Positions 22,030 through 33,653 of a stretch of DNA of 64,000 nt are shown one piece after another. Within the stretch, counting starts at the first letter, position 1; the number at the start of each line of letters is the position of its first letter. The DNA is taken from positions 186,098 to 250,097 of the forward strand of contig MNCI01004832.1 in the NCBI GenBank assembly GCA_015680685.1, read 5' to 3'. The position numbers and the translations under genes are program-made. The notes under the pieces were generated by a model that saw nothing but the letters and a program-made list of their open reading frames with translations, was not told where the DNA came from and ran no database searches. Source of the DNA: Gnetum montanum (lineage: Eukaryota > Streptophyta > Gnetopsida > Gnetales > Gnetaceae).

Positions 22030-24060
22030 AATAAGTTAAACCTTTCCTAGAGTCAAGAATAATTAGTGGTAGCAACACCTCAACTAATGATCAAGCTCAT
22101 TCTATTTTTTGGATCTCCTCCTTCCAACTCAGTTGTGGGGGAGTTGGACATCCATGCTAAAATCTTGTAATGACTCCTCAATTTTTTTTAACTTTTTTAT
22201 TTTACATCTTTCTTTATACGTTTTCCATTTTCTTGAGTGTTTTACAATTTGTTTTATATATTTTTCTCTTTGTTTAAATTTACTTACATGTGTTTTCTTC
22301 TTTATTTCCATCATAACTTTGGTGCTTGATACAACTACTACTTATTGGAAGTTCAATTTAACTATATTGACTGAATTGATTACTTAATGACTAGATTTCA
22401 TCTTTGAATTATGACATTAATTAATGGAACATTGATTTTCTTATAGTATTAGGCAATGATCTCACATCATCCATCCATTCCACTCAACTCCATGGTGTTC
22501 ATTCATCTTGAAAGCCTAAGGTCCTTTCTTAATAACAACTTATAAAGAATCTATGATCTTGGTACTTAACAAATTTGGAATGAATCAAGTGGAATTGATT
22601 AGAGTGTGGCTTCAAGGGGACTTTTCACCTTTTGTACCTGCCTACCTTCTTAGGTTTTATGGGTATTCTTATTAATTCCTCAAAATTTCTAATGTCAACC
22701 ATTAACAGGAAGTATTTCTTTGCATGGCATGGTTCCCATGAAAACAAAAACATGAAAATTCAAAGCACATCCCTTAGACAAAATAATGGGCCACAAGAAT
22801 TGGTTATGGGGCTGGAAAGACATGTTACCCATGCCTGAAAGCACNGGTTATGGGGCTGGAAAGACATGTTACTGAAAGCACCCCTCTAACTAAGGCCCAT
22901 TCTAACATCTTACTTATCTTTTCTTCTCTATTTGGAATGTTGGATGATCTTTGGGAGTGTTCATGAACTCTTGGGATAAACAATCTAAATGTGCCAATGT
23001 GAAGTCACTAGAAGTAGAAGAACTTGGTTCTAACTAAGGATAGGACAATATCATTGTTCACACTTTCTCTCATTGTTCACACTCTTTCCATCCACCACCT
23101 CATTGCCTCCTATCATGGTTAATCAATGTGTTTATTTTGGTATGTCCTAATTCTTTGATGATTTTTTGTGTGGATTTGATTTTTAACGATCCATGATCAT
23201 CAATCATCCTTAGGGCCTAAAAAATTCTAGGTATGAGGGCATGCAAGGGCATTAAGAACATGAGCCTACTATGGGGAGGATCCACTTGTATACTCCTTAA
23301 TTTGGTTTTATTAAACTTCCTATACATTAGTTATTTTGCATTGAATCCCATTATTCTTTGTAACAAACATCTAGTTTTGCACTCCTTAGCCATATAATTT
23401 TCTCTAAATATCCTTTCTCAAATAAATTTTAATCCCTCTTCCATGATTTGTTATCATTTTGGGCTTTTTCAACTTTCTTTGGACCTCAAGTTCATCATCA
23501 AACTCTTTCCTAACACTTAGTTTTTATTCATGAAAAACTATCTCAAATGGCTACATTGACGCATCCCTGTCGATGTAGCCCAATGCATCAATGCATCCCC
23601 ATTGATGTAATGTAAAAAAAATTATAAATAGTATCAACACTTAGCTATATTTTTCACATTTGCTTCATAATGCAAGGGGAGTTTTTATAATTTTTAGAGC
23701 CCAAAGACCTTCAAAATGCCATAACTTCCAAACACTTGTCTGATTCACCTCATTTTCCAATCCCATTGCTACCAAAGGTAATCTTTGCATCGTCGGGGCC
23801 ACAAATCTTTAGTTTATGATGCAAAATTTTTTAGAAAATTTTCTAACTTCCCAAGGTTTAACTATTAAAATAATATTAAACTTCCTATCTACACCAAGTT
23901 AAACCTCATGAAAAAACTCTGGTAGCTAATGAATAAAATAATCAATCTTCCATAATCACAAACAAACCTAAGTGTAACTTAACCAAATGAGAGAAGTATC
24001 AAAAGAACTAAGGGTTAGACATTAATTGCTAATCCCTGGTTACGTTTATGATCACAAATG
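22030..24060 (+). other. Post-pol spacer of element 2, with LTR-promoter-like segment
   Basis: No coding region is evident. At 23549-23640 there is a ctacattgacg...tcgatgtag inverted motif, further gatg/catc motifs and a TATA box (attataaata, 23621-23630). This arrangement resembles the element's own LTR promoter (33675-33764). It lies upstream of the accessory ORF. The spacer also holds an isolated n at 22845 flanked by a short duplication. Confidence 0.5.
22802..22872. repeat. 27-bp direct repeat flanking an ambiguous base
   Basis: The 27 bases at 22802-22828 (ggttatggggctgg...gttac) recur exactly at 22846-22872, directly after the single n at 22845, and both copies are followed by tgaaagcac. 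This looks like a join artefact or a collapsed overlap. Confidence 0.8.
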
Positions 24061-24305
24061 ATACCAAAGAGGGGAGCACCCACTAGAGGACCATCACAAC
24101 TGAGGGAGAAGTGACCATGAGAAGGAAGGGACCAATAGTAATCACAATAGCCCTAAGAATAGGAGGTTGAAGCAACTCATGTGATGGAACCTCTCTAGGA
24201 GGATTTTGAAGTAGAATATGTTCAACAGATTCCCAAAGCTGAAACCAGCCAATCTAGGCAATATGAGGTGTTAAGGTTAAATCTGAAGTTCATAGTGATA
24301 GAGGC

Positions 24306-25396
24306 TATGAACCTTTCGGTTTTGGTATGTTAAAAAATTAAGAAAAATAAAAAACATATTTGTTTGTATGTGTGTGTAGTTCTTGTGCTTGCAAGACAGG
24401 AACCTGGATTAAGCAAAGTTATGGACAAGGAACGAAGGATTCATCATGCAAAGAAAGTAAAGAAAGAAATCTCTAGGAAGTAGCAAATGTCTTGTTAGTA
24501 TTGGAGTGAACTTAAACAAAGACATCTTTAGAAACAACAAGACATCTTTCTCAAACAAAGATGTTTTTCCTGAGGCAAAGAGGTCTTTACAGAATGAAGG
24601 CCAGTACTAGAAAGATGTCTTTCATAAGACAAAGACATCTTCCAAAATGAAGACTTCAAAAAGACATATTTTAAGAAATAAAGATGTCTTCCTAGAATCG
24701 AAGGCAAATTTAGAGAGATGTTTCAAGTACAAGAAAGATGTCTCACATGATCCTTAGTGACCATTGCCTAGTCATTGCATGAATTTCAAGAAGGACATAG
24801 AAACATGATAACTCTAAGGATACTTGATGTGCATTGGGAAATGTGTAAGCCTTATTGCATTCATTGTACAATCATTTGTAATCATTGAATTCTCTATTGC
24901 TCTTCATTGTATTATCATTTTGGCTTTGTAAAGTGTGTTGTACCTAATTGTACAAGGATCAATAAACTAAGTTGCAATTATTCCTTGTAATTATTATTCT
25001 CTTGTTACCTTGTAGGATTGATGTGCTTAAGCTTGTTGGGATCCTACAAGATTGAGTTGTTGGTGTTGTGGTACAACACTCTAGTGTAGAGCTTAATATT
25101 GTAAAGGTTTTGGAAGCCTTAAAACCATAGTTCCAAGCCTAATGGGACATTATAGGGTTGAGTGATTGGTGCTGTAGTACAACACTTCGAGAGCAGGGCT
25201 TGAAGACTATATAGGGTGTGGATCCTTTAACCACATTTTGAAAGCAAAAAAGTCTAGAGGTATGCTTGCGATCTACCCTTTGAGTGTGGAGTACCCAAGT
25301 TGGAAAACCAAATAAATTTGTTTATGTGCTTTGTTTCATAAAAGTTTGATTTGGGAAACTTATTCATCACCCGTTTTCTAAGTTCAATGGTCTACA
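24306..25396 (+). repeat. 5' LTR of nested copia-type element
   Basis: It is colinear with 29756-30824, for example aaaaaattaagaaaaat, ttatggacaaggaa, tcatcatgcaaagaaagt and tcattttggctttgtaaagtgtgttgtacctaa. It starts tatgaacc, decayed from tgtggatg, and ends tctaca. The section 24470-24750 is dense in agacatctt/aagatgtct motifs. Confidence 0.85.
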
Positions 25397-25398
25397 AG

Positions 25399-25410
25399 TG
25401 GTATCAGAGC
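25399..25410 (+). other. Primer binding site, tRNA-iMet (nested element)
   Basis: The sequence tggtatcagagc is a perfect plant initiator-tRNA-Met-complementary PBS, typical of Ty1/copia elements. It lies 2 nt after the LTR end. Confidence 0.92.
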
Positions 25411-25448
25411 CTAGTACTCTTCTCTATTATCAACTTCAAGAGTGAATA

Positions 25449-27010
25449 ATGGAGGGGACATCTTACACAAAGCCACCCATGCTTGATGAATTCAACTTTA
25501 CCTATTGGAAAGCCAAAAAGCAAGGGTTCTTGGAATCCATGGATTTTGAACTATGGGATTCAATTTTGGAAGGCTACACTCCACTTGTTGATGGCACCAC
25601 CAACATCATCAAGCCTTGCAACAAATGGTCTCAAGAGGAAAAGGATAGGTTCATGTTTGATTCAAAAGCAAAAAATTATTTATATTATGCATTGAATAAA
25701 TCTGAATTCAATAAGGTAGCATGATGTAAAATGGCCAAAGAAATTTGGCAAGTCTTAGAAGCCACTTATGAAGGAACATCTATTGTTAAGTAATCAAAAT
25801 TGTTAGTTTTAAAAGTGAATACTATAAACTAAAGATGAGAGAAGGTGGAAAAATTAAGGATTATTTTTCTAGAGCTAATGATCTTGTTATAGCAATCAAA
25901 GGAATAGAAAAGGATCTACTTGAAAGTAATGTGATTATTAAGATCATCAAGACTCTTCAACTTGAGTTTGGTCATAGCCATGGAAGAAATCGAAGACTTC
26001 TCAAATTTAAAATTTTAAGATCTTCAAAGCACTTTCATTTCTTATGAAATGAATGTCATACGTAAAGGAGCTATTCGAGAAAGGTCCATTGCCTTAAAGA
26101 TTGCTTCAAAGGAGAAGGAACTCAATGAGCATAATGAGGGCAATGAAGAGGGGATTGCCTTTCTCACAAGGAAGCTACAATGACCAATTGCTAGGAAGAA
26201 CAAAGGGGCATATCCCCAAATATTCAATCAGCCTAAAGGTAAAGAAAGAGGTAAGAATGTTTTAAACTCTTAGATTTTTCTCCTATAGAATATTGGAGGT
26301 AGAAGCCATGTGACCTCCAAATGTCCTAGTAGCTTTAGGATGCAATACAAGAACAAATTCCAGGAAGAAGTAAAGAAGACCAACTTCTATACAAGTTGGG
26401 ATGATGGGAAACTGAGTGAATAAGAAATAGAGGAAGATGCAAAAAATTCTCAACTCATTTGCATGGCCCTCATTGATGATGATTCATCAGACTATGAACT
26501 AAATGATGATGAGAGGTTTGATTTCTTGTGTAAAGAACTTTTGAATTTTAAAAATCTTTGTATTAAGTTAAATAAACAAATTAATTCTAAAGAACATGAA
26601 ATATCCTTGTTAAATTTCATTATTTCTAATCTTGATAAAGAACTCCAGACCTAAGGGCTAAGAATGAGAAGCTAACCTTATCTTTAGAATAGGTCAAAAT
26701 GGAAGTTGTGGATGTTAAACTAATAAATGAGTGATTAATGAAGGAAAACAAGTCTCTTTGAATGGTCCTAGGACAAAGAAGAATTCCACAAAATAAAAGT
26801 GGACTTGGATGTTGCCACCAAGAAGAGGAACTTGGACAACCTTCATCCCACCTAAAGAAACCTCCAAGAAATAAGAACACAATATCAAGGGAAGCTCCTA
26901 TTCATAAAATTCTCCTCAAAGGTTTGGTTCTTGTAGTAATATTTTCAATAGGAGAATTAGCTGTTATTATTGCAATAAGATTGGACATAATAAATGGTTG
27001 TACAATCTAA
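25449..27010 (+). pseudogene. copia-type gag pseudogene (nested element)
   Basis: It opens at 25449 (MEGTSYTKPPMLDEFNFTYW, the usual copia gag N-terminus) with 91 codons open. It continues MAKEIWQVLEATYEGT, then from 25835 KIKDYFSRANDLVIAIKGIEK and IIKIIKTLQ, the UBN2/gag-polypeptide pattern. Acidic DDDSSDYELNDDE follows near 26470. A zinc knuckle remnant, CYYCNKIGHNKWLY at about 26955-26996, has its last Cys replaced by Tyr. Gag would package the RNA. TAG stops and small shifts break the frame. Confidence 0.8.
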
Positions 27011-27414
27011 AATTTTATCACATGAGTACATGGGCATATCACAAGACTCCTTGGTTTTATCAAAGTGCACTAAAAAAGGGTTTTATGTAGGATCACAAAT
27101 AAGATTGGAAATCAACTCAAAGAACCAAGGTTGTCAAAAAGTAATAGAGAATTAAACAATAGGACCAAAAGCATTAGGACACTTTCACCAATAAATTTGT
27201 AAGAGGAAGTCATGCCCTAGACATTGGGGAAGTTCGGTTCAAAGGAGATTCCTTAAAAGAGGAAACCGATTCACTAGTTCTTTGAACTCCATCACCTTCC
27301 AACAACATGACAAGTAACTAAAGTCAAGATTTTCTTTATTTTTTCAAGGTTTCTTAAAGATTGTAGACCAATGGCAACCTTCCAATGGAAACCTTTCAAA
27401 ACCTTACCTTGATT

Positions 27415-27600
27415 GTTGATGAAAGACATCTTTTAGAAGTGAAAGACATCTTAACAAAGACGTCTTTGAAATAATAGAGACATCTGTCTAATTTTTCTAT
27501 CATTGCGAGGAAGACATCTCTAGTAAATGAAAGATGTCTATTGTCTTTTTAACATACAAAAGACACATCTTTCTATTGAAAAATATGTCTCATTTTTTGT
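27415..27600. repeat. Cluster of agacatctt / aagatgtct motifs, internal
   Basis: About eight occurrences of (a)agacatct or its reverse complement lie in about 180 bp, in both orientations. Similar clusters occur in both LTRs of the same element (24470-24750 and 29910-30180). Confidence 0.7.
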
Positions 27601-27679
27601 TTAAAGCCCTTGTTTTCCCACAACAGTAAAGGATAAAACCCTCATTTTCCTTGTATTCTTCTATAGAGACCCCACAGAG

Positions 27680-28510
27680 ATGACTAGGGCTCCATCATTC
27701 ATAGTGATTTTGGTAAAGATGGCTCACAATAAGGTTGGTATGTCTAGAAATCCATCCAAGAAATGTGCAAGAGGAAGTTCTAGCAATGCGTCACCTTCAT
27801 ACATGCCTCAATTTCATAGTATAGACGCTCAGCACAAGTTTGAATCTACAAGAACCACTACCATTTTTTCTGAGCATTCTCTTAATTTTCCATTGCATAG
27901 ACAACAAGCTCTATTGGATTATTTCAAGCTTTTGAAGTGGACATCTTTCATTTCTATGAATTTTCTTATCCCTGAAGTGTTAATTCATGAATTCTATTGT
28001 AATATTATCATTTTTGATGCTATTGCTGGAGCATTCACATCCACTATTGCTGGAATTGTTGTTGAAGCCTCTTCTCAAATTGTAATTGCACTCCTAGGTA
28101 TTTTTAGTTCATGTGTCTTCAGGATTACCATAGAGTCTATGCATGACATTTACACCAATGGTATAATGCTCATAGCTCATGATGAAGTTTGTGATGTTCT
28201 ACTTGGAAGAGATATAACATTTGATAGGGGTCATATTGAGTAGAGCAAGATGACTCCTGATGCCTTCATCTTATTACTAATTTTTTTTAATAACATAATG
28301 GTGAAGGGAGATAGATATAGTTATCTCCTACCATCCTAGAATTTTGTACTATATTGCTTACTTACAAGATTACCATTGGATTTGGTGCACACACTTTGTC
28401 GAGATATTTTGAGTCTCTATGCCAAGGAGAGAATCCTTAGGCATCCTTATCTCATCAACTTGTTGATCAACTAGAGGGGTGTACCTATTCTAAAGTTTCA
28501 TTTTCTTAAA
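27680..28510 (+). pseudogene. Accessory ORF resembling the putative plant transposon protein domain (nested element)
   Basis: It is open for 187 codons from 27680 (HSLNFPLHRQQALLDYFKLLKW, FLIPEVLIHEFYCN, ASSQIVIALLGIF), then continues in the same frame through three TAG stops to about 28510 (SYLLPSxNFVLYCLL, LSLYAKERILRHPYLINLLI). The pattern of an 'EFYxN' block, a small beta segment and then a helical 'hpyLI..Ll' block resembles PF20167, found in plant transposon-related proteins. That assignment is from memory. The function of the family is unknown to me. Confidence 0.5.
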
Positions 28511-29737
28511 GGTAAGTAGAGTCTAAGTGAGTACACTAAGAAGAGGACTTCTTCTCAGATAGTAGAAGCATGATCCAACACCAGACCTTCGAAGCAAAAG
28601 AAGGAAGACTCTCCATAGTTAAGAAGATTGAAATCCTCTAGAGCTTAAATTAGTTCTTCTCTAAAGAAACTATTTTGACACCTTCCCTAAGCCATTGGAA
28701 AGCTTGAGAGAAACCTTTCTTACTTGCATAAGAGTTTGGTTGAAGCTGGGATTCCTCATTCTTCTAATGGGTAGGTATTTGAGGAGGTCACCACTCCTCC
28801 TATCTCTGATAGTAAGGAGGATGCTCCTATTCCTCAACACCAGTCCACACCAGTCTTCGGTAGTAGGCCCTTCATGCACTTATGACTTAGGGATGGAGTC
28901 AAATTCTAAGCTAGAGGAATCTCCAACTAGTGTTTAGGGGGAGCACCATGCTTCCATGTAGCAGCCAGAGCACCATGTTCTAGTCCCTCCTACTTTCACT
29001 ACTCCATCTCATGCTAATGCTCCTAGCTCCTTTGAGCAACAAACTATGGAAAGCATCTTTGGGACCATGTCCCAATGGGTTCTAGTTTATCAATTTCCAA
29101 CTCCACCAGCTTTCTCTTGATTTTGAGTGAAGCTTCATCCTAGGTGGACTCCAGTGTAGTAGGTTGAGTCCTTAGATGAGAACACTAAGAACTCTAGCTG
29201 TTTGATCACCAACATTAATGATGATGAGGAGGAGACTTATTATCCATCTCAAGCAATGATGGATTTTGAGTCTAAGGATGCTACTAAGGTGAGTGATTAA
29301 GGCCTTGAAAATTTTTTTGTTCTCTCCTTTTGGTGATAAAAAAGGATGAGACATTTTTTGGCCATCACATATAATTTTGGAACTTTGCACATATGTGATT
29401 GATCTGTGATTAGTTGTACTTCGAGATGCTTTTGGAAAATTTGACATAAAATAGTTTGTAGATGGTTAAAAATAGATGGTGTGTTTTCTAGTTATCTCTA
29501 TGTGGTCTACTGCTTTTCCTTATGCTTTTCACCTACCCTTACACACTTATCCTCATCCCTAGCTACCATAGGAATTTTTATGTCTTTATGTCTTCCATAG
29601 AATATCTTTTATGATGATTTTTTATATATTTATATATGTCTATAGGCTTGACCTTTTTGGTTATGTCAAAAAAAGGGGAGAAACATTATGCATTGTTATT
29701 GGGACAAGGCTAACCCATTTTCTTAAGTTTTGGACAT

Positions 29738-29755
29738 TACAAAAAAGGGGGAGAT
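29738..29755 (+). other. Polypurine tract (nested element)
   Basis: The sequence tacaaaaaagggggagat lies directly before the 3' LTR start at 29756 (tgtggatg). It is a typical copia plus-strand primer. Confidence 0.85.
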
Positions 29756-30824
29756 TGTGGATGTTTTGGTTTTGCTATGTCAAAAAATTAAGAAAAATGG
29801 AAAACATGTTTGTTATATGTGTGTGTAGTTGTTGTGCTTGTAGGACAAGAACTTGGATTGAGAAAAGTTATGGACAAGGAATGAAGGATTCATCATGCAA
29901 AGAAAGTGAATAAAGATGTCTCTGGGAAGCAGCAAACATCTTGGTAGAATTGGAGTGAACTCAGATAAATATGTCTTCAGAAATAGTAAGAGATATTTCT
30001 TAGACAAAGAAATATTTCATGAGGCAAAGAGATCTTTGTAGAATGAAGTCTAGTACCAGAAATATGTCTTCTAGAATGAAGACTTTAGAAAGACATCTTT
30101 TAGGAAACAAAGACATCTTCCCAGAATTAAAGGTAAATTTAAAGAGACATCTTAGGCATGAGAAAGATGTCTCCCATGATCGTTAGTGATCATTGCCTAG
30201 CCATTACATGGATTTTGAGAAGGATTTAGAAACATTACAACTATAAGAAGACTTGATGTGCTTTGGAAAATGTGGAAGCCTTGTTTTATTCATTGTACAA
30301 TCATTTGTAATCATTGAATTTTATGTTGCTACTCATTGTATTATCATTTTGGCTTTGTAAAGTGTGTTGTACCTAACTGTACAAGGATACACAAATTAAG
30401 TTGCAATTATTCTTTGTAATTGTTATTCTCTTGTTGCCCTATGGGGTTAATGTGCTTGAGCTTGTTGGGATCATGTAGGATTGAATTGTTGGTGCTATAG
30501 TACAACACTCCAGTGCAGAGCTCAAGATTGTAAAGGATATGGAAGCCTTGAAACCAAATTTCCAAGCCTAACAAGACCTTATAGGGTTGAATGATTGGTG
30601 TTGTGGTACAACACTCTAGAGTATGTCTTAAAGACTATACAGGATGTGGATCTTTCAACCACAATTTTAGAGCAACAAAGTTTGGAGGTGTGCTTGCAAT
30701 CTACTCTTCAAGTGTGGAGTACCCAAGTTGAGGAACCATGTCAATTCATGTGTGTGCTTTGTTTCATAAAGGTTCAATTTGGGGAACTTATTCATCCCTC
30801 CTTTTCTAAGTTCAATAATCCATA
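29756..30824 (+). repeat. 3' LTR of nested copia-type element
   Basis: It starts tgtggatgttttgg and ends ccata before the TSD gaggt. It is colinear with 24306-25396 and shares the same internal motif cluster. The two LTRs differ by many substitutions, so the insertion is not recent. Confidence 0.85.
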
Positions 30825-30829
30825 GAGGT

Positions 30830-33430
30830 CTACCTTAAGAAAATTTTTCAAACCAAGAAGATCTAAAGTTTGATTCTCTAAGAATTGAACTTTGAATCCT
30901 TCTTGGACCTGGTGCCCAAGGAAGTTTGCACTCAATTATAGAGGTCTCCCATGTGGTCCATTCTCTCTTCTAGTGGAGAATGGTACATGGGGGAGATGTA
31001 TATATTTGAGAATAACCAATAGGAAGACATGATAAATCAAAGATATAATCATCTCCTATTCAGTTGAGGCCATTACAAAGGCCCATGGCTTTCCTAATAT
31101 AGGGGCAACACTAACAAATATATCCACAGAGGCAAACCCCGAGGCCAAGAAAGAGTGGGTCCAGCATTACTATGGATGGACTATAAGGAATATGACGCAC
31201 TAACCAAAGTGGAGCACACATACTTCAAGATAGTGGCCTATCACCTAAATCCCATGGTGAGGCATAGTAAGGTCACAACCTTATCTACCCATGCATGCAC
31301 TACTCTAAGTAGTAAACTTTTCATCAACGTTCCTCAACTCATCTACTTAGAGATTGAGAAGCACTTCAAAGAAAATGAGCAAGGAAGGAAGACACTCCCA
31401 TTTTTGTGCCATATCAAAAAAATTTGCAAAAGGGAAGGCATAGCACACTATGCTAATGACACACTCTGCCATGCTTGTGTCACATCTTGGCTAGAGATGA
31501 TGGAAGATAAAGTAGTCACAAAGCTACTAAAAGAGGAGCAGCCACCACCATCACCTATTGGAAAGACCACACCAAAAGCCCATGTAGCTACTGAAAGAAT
31601 TAGAAAACTTTGAGAGCAACTACTACAATAACAACAATAGGGTTTGACAAGTGGTGGAGAACCATCATTCTACCATTTAGTGTTGAGCCATCTCAACAAG
31701 ATCACATAGACCATTAGCTAGCTAGAGTAGACCATGTCATTGTTCTCTACTCAAAGAACACATGCATCTACAAAAACAAATCCTAGCACCTAGGAACTTA
31801 CGATGTCCATCCTTGGACAAGAGTTTACTAAAATCTTTGGGAACATTGCAACTTTCTCAGTGTGCTTGGAGAAAGACTAGGGGGTGATTGTCCTAGTGAT
31901 GAAGCACCATGAACAAGAGACAGCGATGGAAGTGGTGGCCAATAGGATGGTTGAGGCTTTAAATGCTCCTATGATAGTAATGTAAGACATTACTACTTTA
32001 AAGGATGTTCAAGCTTCTACAAGAGTATGGAGTAGTTGGCTTAGCATAGCCCAACACAATAAGGTATTGGACCAACTAGTGGGAACTGAGCAACTGCTTC
32101 TAGAGATCTTTGATCTCCTAGATGAAATTACAACAACATAGCTAGAAATGCTAGAGAAAAAGTGTAAACTTATCATTACCAACACTTAGCTATAGACAAC
32201 CACCACCAAAAATCAATAGTTGGCTACCAAAGTTGTAGATGTGTGGGCCCATCTCTCCAACCCAACCATTCTCAACCCAAACTTTAACAAAGATGAAGTT
32301 TTTGAACAGCTTCAACAAAATCTCAAAGAGGCTGAGAATGTAAAGGAGATGCTGGTATTTGACACCTTCTTATCATAACTATTAACCTTTAACACTGATA
32401 AGGACTTGGCTTAAGTACCCAAGAAAAACTTGGTCCTTATCAAGGATATTCACCTCCTACAAAATGTTTAAGGAGCAGAAGGACCAAATGGTCAAATTTA
32501 TCCTACAACAATAGGAGTAGCTAGCCAAGGTAAACCTTGACTTAAGGAGGTTGGTAGTGGAGAATTGAATCTCTCCATGGAGGGAGTCTAGATGCTTTGT
32601 CAAAAAATGACCATAGAGGTAGCCACTTAGAAGAATGAGGCCCTCAAATTTGAATGGGTTAAAAATCATTATAGGGACTAGGTTGGAAGCCTCAAGGAAG
32701 TAAATGAAAAGGAGATTTAGATGGCCAAGGCAAAGATGAATGAGGCCCTCTAGTAACTCAAATAGTGAGGTGATGTTTGGTAGTTAATCTTTGATGGCTT
32801 GAACATATAAAATAAAGCTGAAATCCATCTAAAAGGGTTGTAGATAGAAGAGATGACCAAATACATGAAGCTCACCAACCTCCAATATGTAAAATTGGCT
32901 ATGCTGATTAGGAAAAGGCTAAGAATAGAGTTAAAGAAGTAGGTGGCTAGTTTGTACCTCCAATATGAGGCAAAATTCAAGCACCATAAAGAGTCAAAAC
33001 AAAAGTTGGAGGTAGCCAATGCAAAGCTTCAAGTCCTTAGAAGCTGATTCATTGATCAACGATCAGTTGTTAAGGACTTGGCCAAGAGAATGAATGATTA
33101 TCATGAGCTGCAGAACTTGGTAAAGATGTTCAACATTAAATGAAAACAATTTGTAGTGTGGTTCATGAATGCTAAGGAGTTGTTCCCTACAATGAATTAC
33201 CTATGGGACGTTCTCATACTAGTCCACTTTGGCGAAGTTGTGTGGACTACATACAATCCATGCAATAAGAAGGAAAAGATGAAAGCATTGTTGGATGCTT
33301 TCTGTCTTCCACTTGAAGTAGTAGCAACAATAAGACAACCTCAACTGTCACCATTGTCATGAGCGTTAGAGCCTGACAAAGGGCCTTCAACACCCCAGGA
33401 GCCTCCACCTCCTAACATTGTTTGAACTTC
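30830..33430 (+). pseudogene. Accessory ORF of element 2, part after the nested insertion
   Basis: It is homologous to 10000-12505 of element 1. The best open run is 31155-31613 (152 codons: MDYKEYDALTKVEHTYFKIVAYHLNPMVRHSK, TLPFLCHIKKICKREGIAHYANDTLCHACVTSWLEMM). A Glu/Lys/Leu-rich, probably coiled-coil stretch follows, with stops, to about 33430 (LLDAFCLPLEVVATIRQPQ at 33290). The N-terminal part lies before the nested element, from about 24060 to 24305. The domain resembles PF20167, but with moderate confidence only. Confidence 0.6.
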
Positions 33431-33636
33431 GCCTCATCTTTAAAAATCAGAGGGACCCTATATAAATTTTGTAAAGAGTGTCTAATTTTGCTATCATTGA
33501 CACCAATTTTGTAATTCCATATAATTTAGTATTTAGAGTCAATTAGTTAATTAGCATTAGTAAGTTAATAATTACATATCTTTCTAATTTTTTAAGAAGC
33601 TTGATCCTACTTTTGTTCACTTAAGGACAAGTTTTC

Positions 33637-33653
33637 ACTTAGTTGTGGGGGTA
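33637..33653 (+). other. Polypurine tract (element 2)
   Basis: The sequence cacttagttgtgggggta immediately precedes the 3' LTR start at 33654. Element 3 has the equivalent caatcgtgggggta on the minus strand. Confidence 0.8.

Larger units (their letters stand above)
24306..30824 (+). mobile_element. Non-autonomous copia-type LTR element (gag plus accessory ORF, no pol), nested in element 2
   Basis: It has two LTRs of about 1.07-1.09 kb, a tRNA-iMet PBS and a purine-rich PPT. It is flanked by gaggc (24301-24305) and gaggt (30825-30829), a 5-bp target-site duplication with one transition. The interior (25411-29755) encodes a copia-type gag and a second ORF resembling the PF20167 transposon domain. 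No protease, integrase, RT or RNase H is readable. It splits the accessory ORF of element 2, so it is the younger insertion. Confidence 0.85.
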
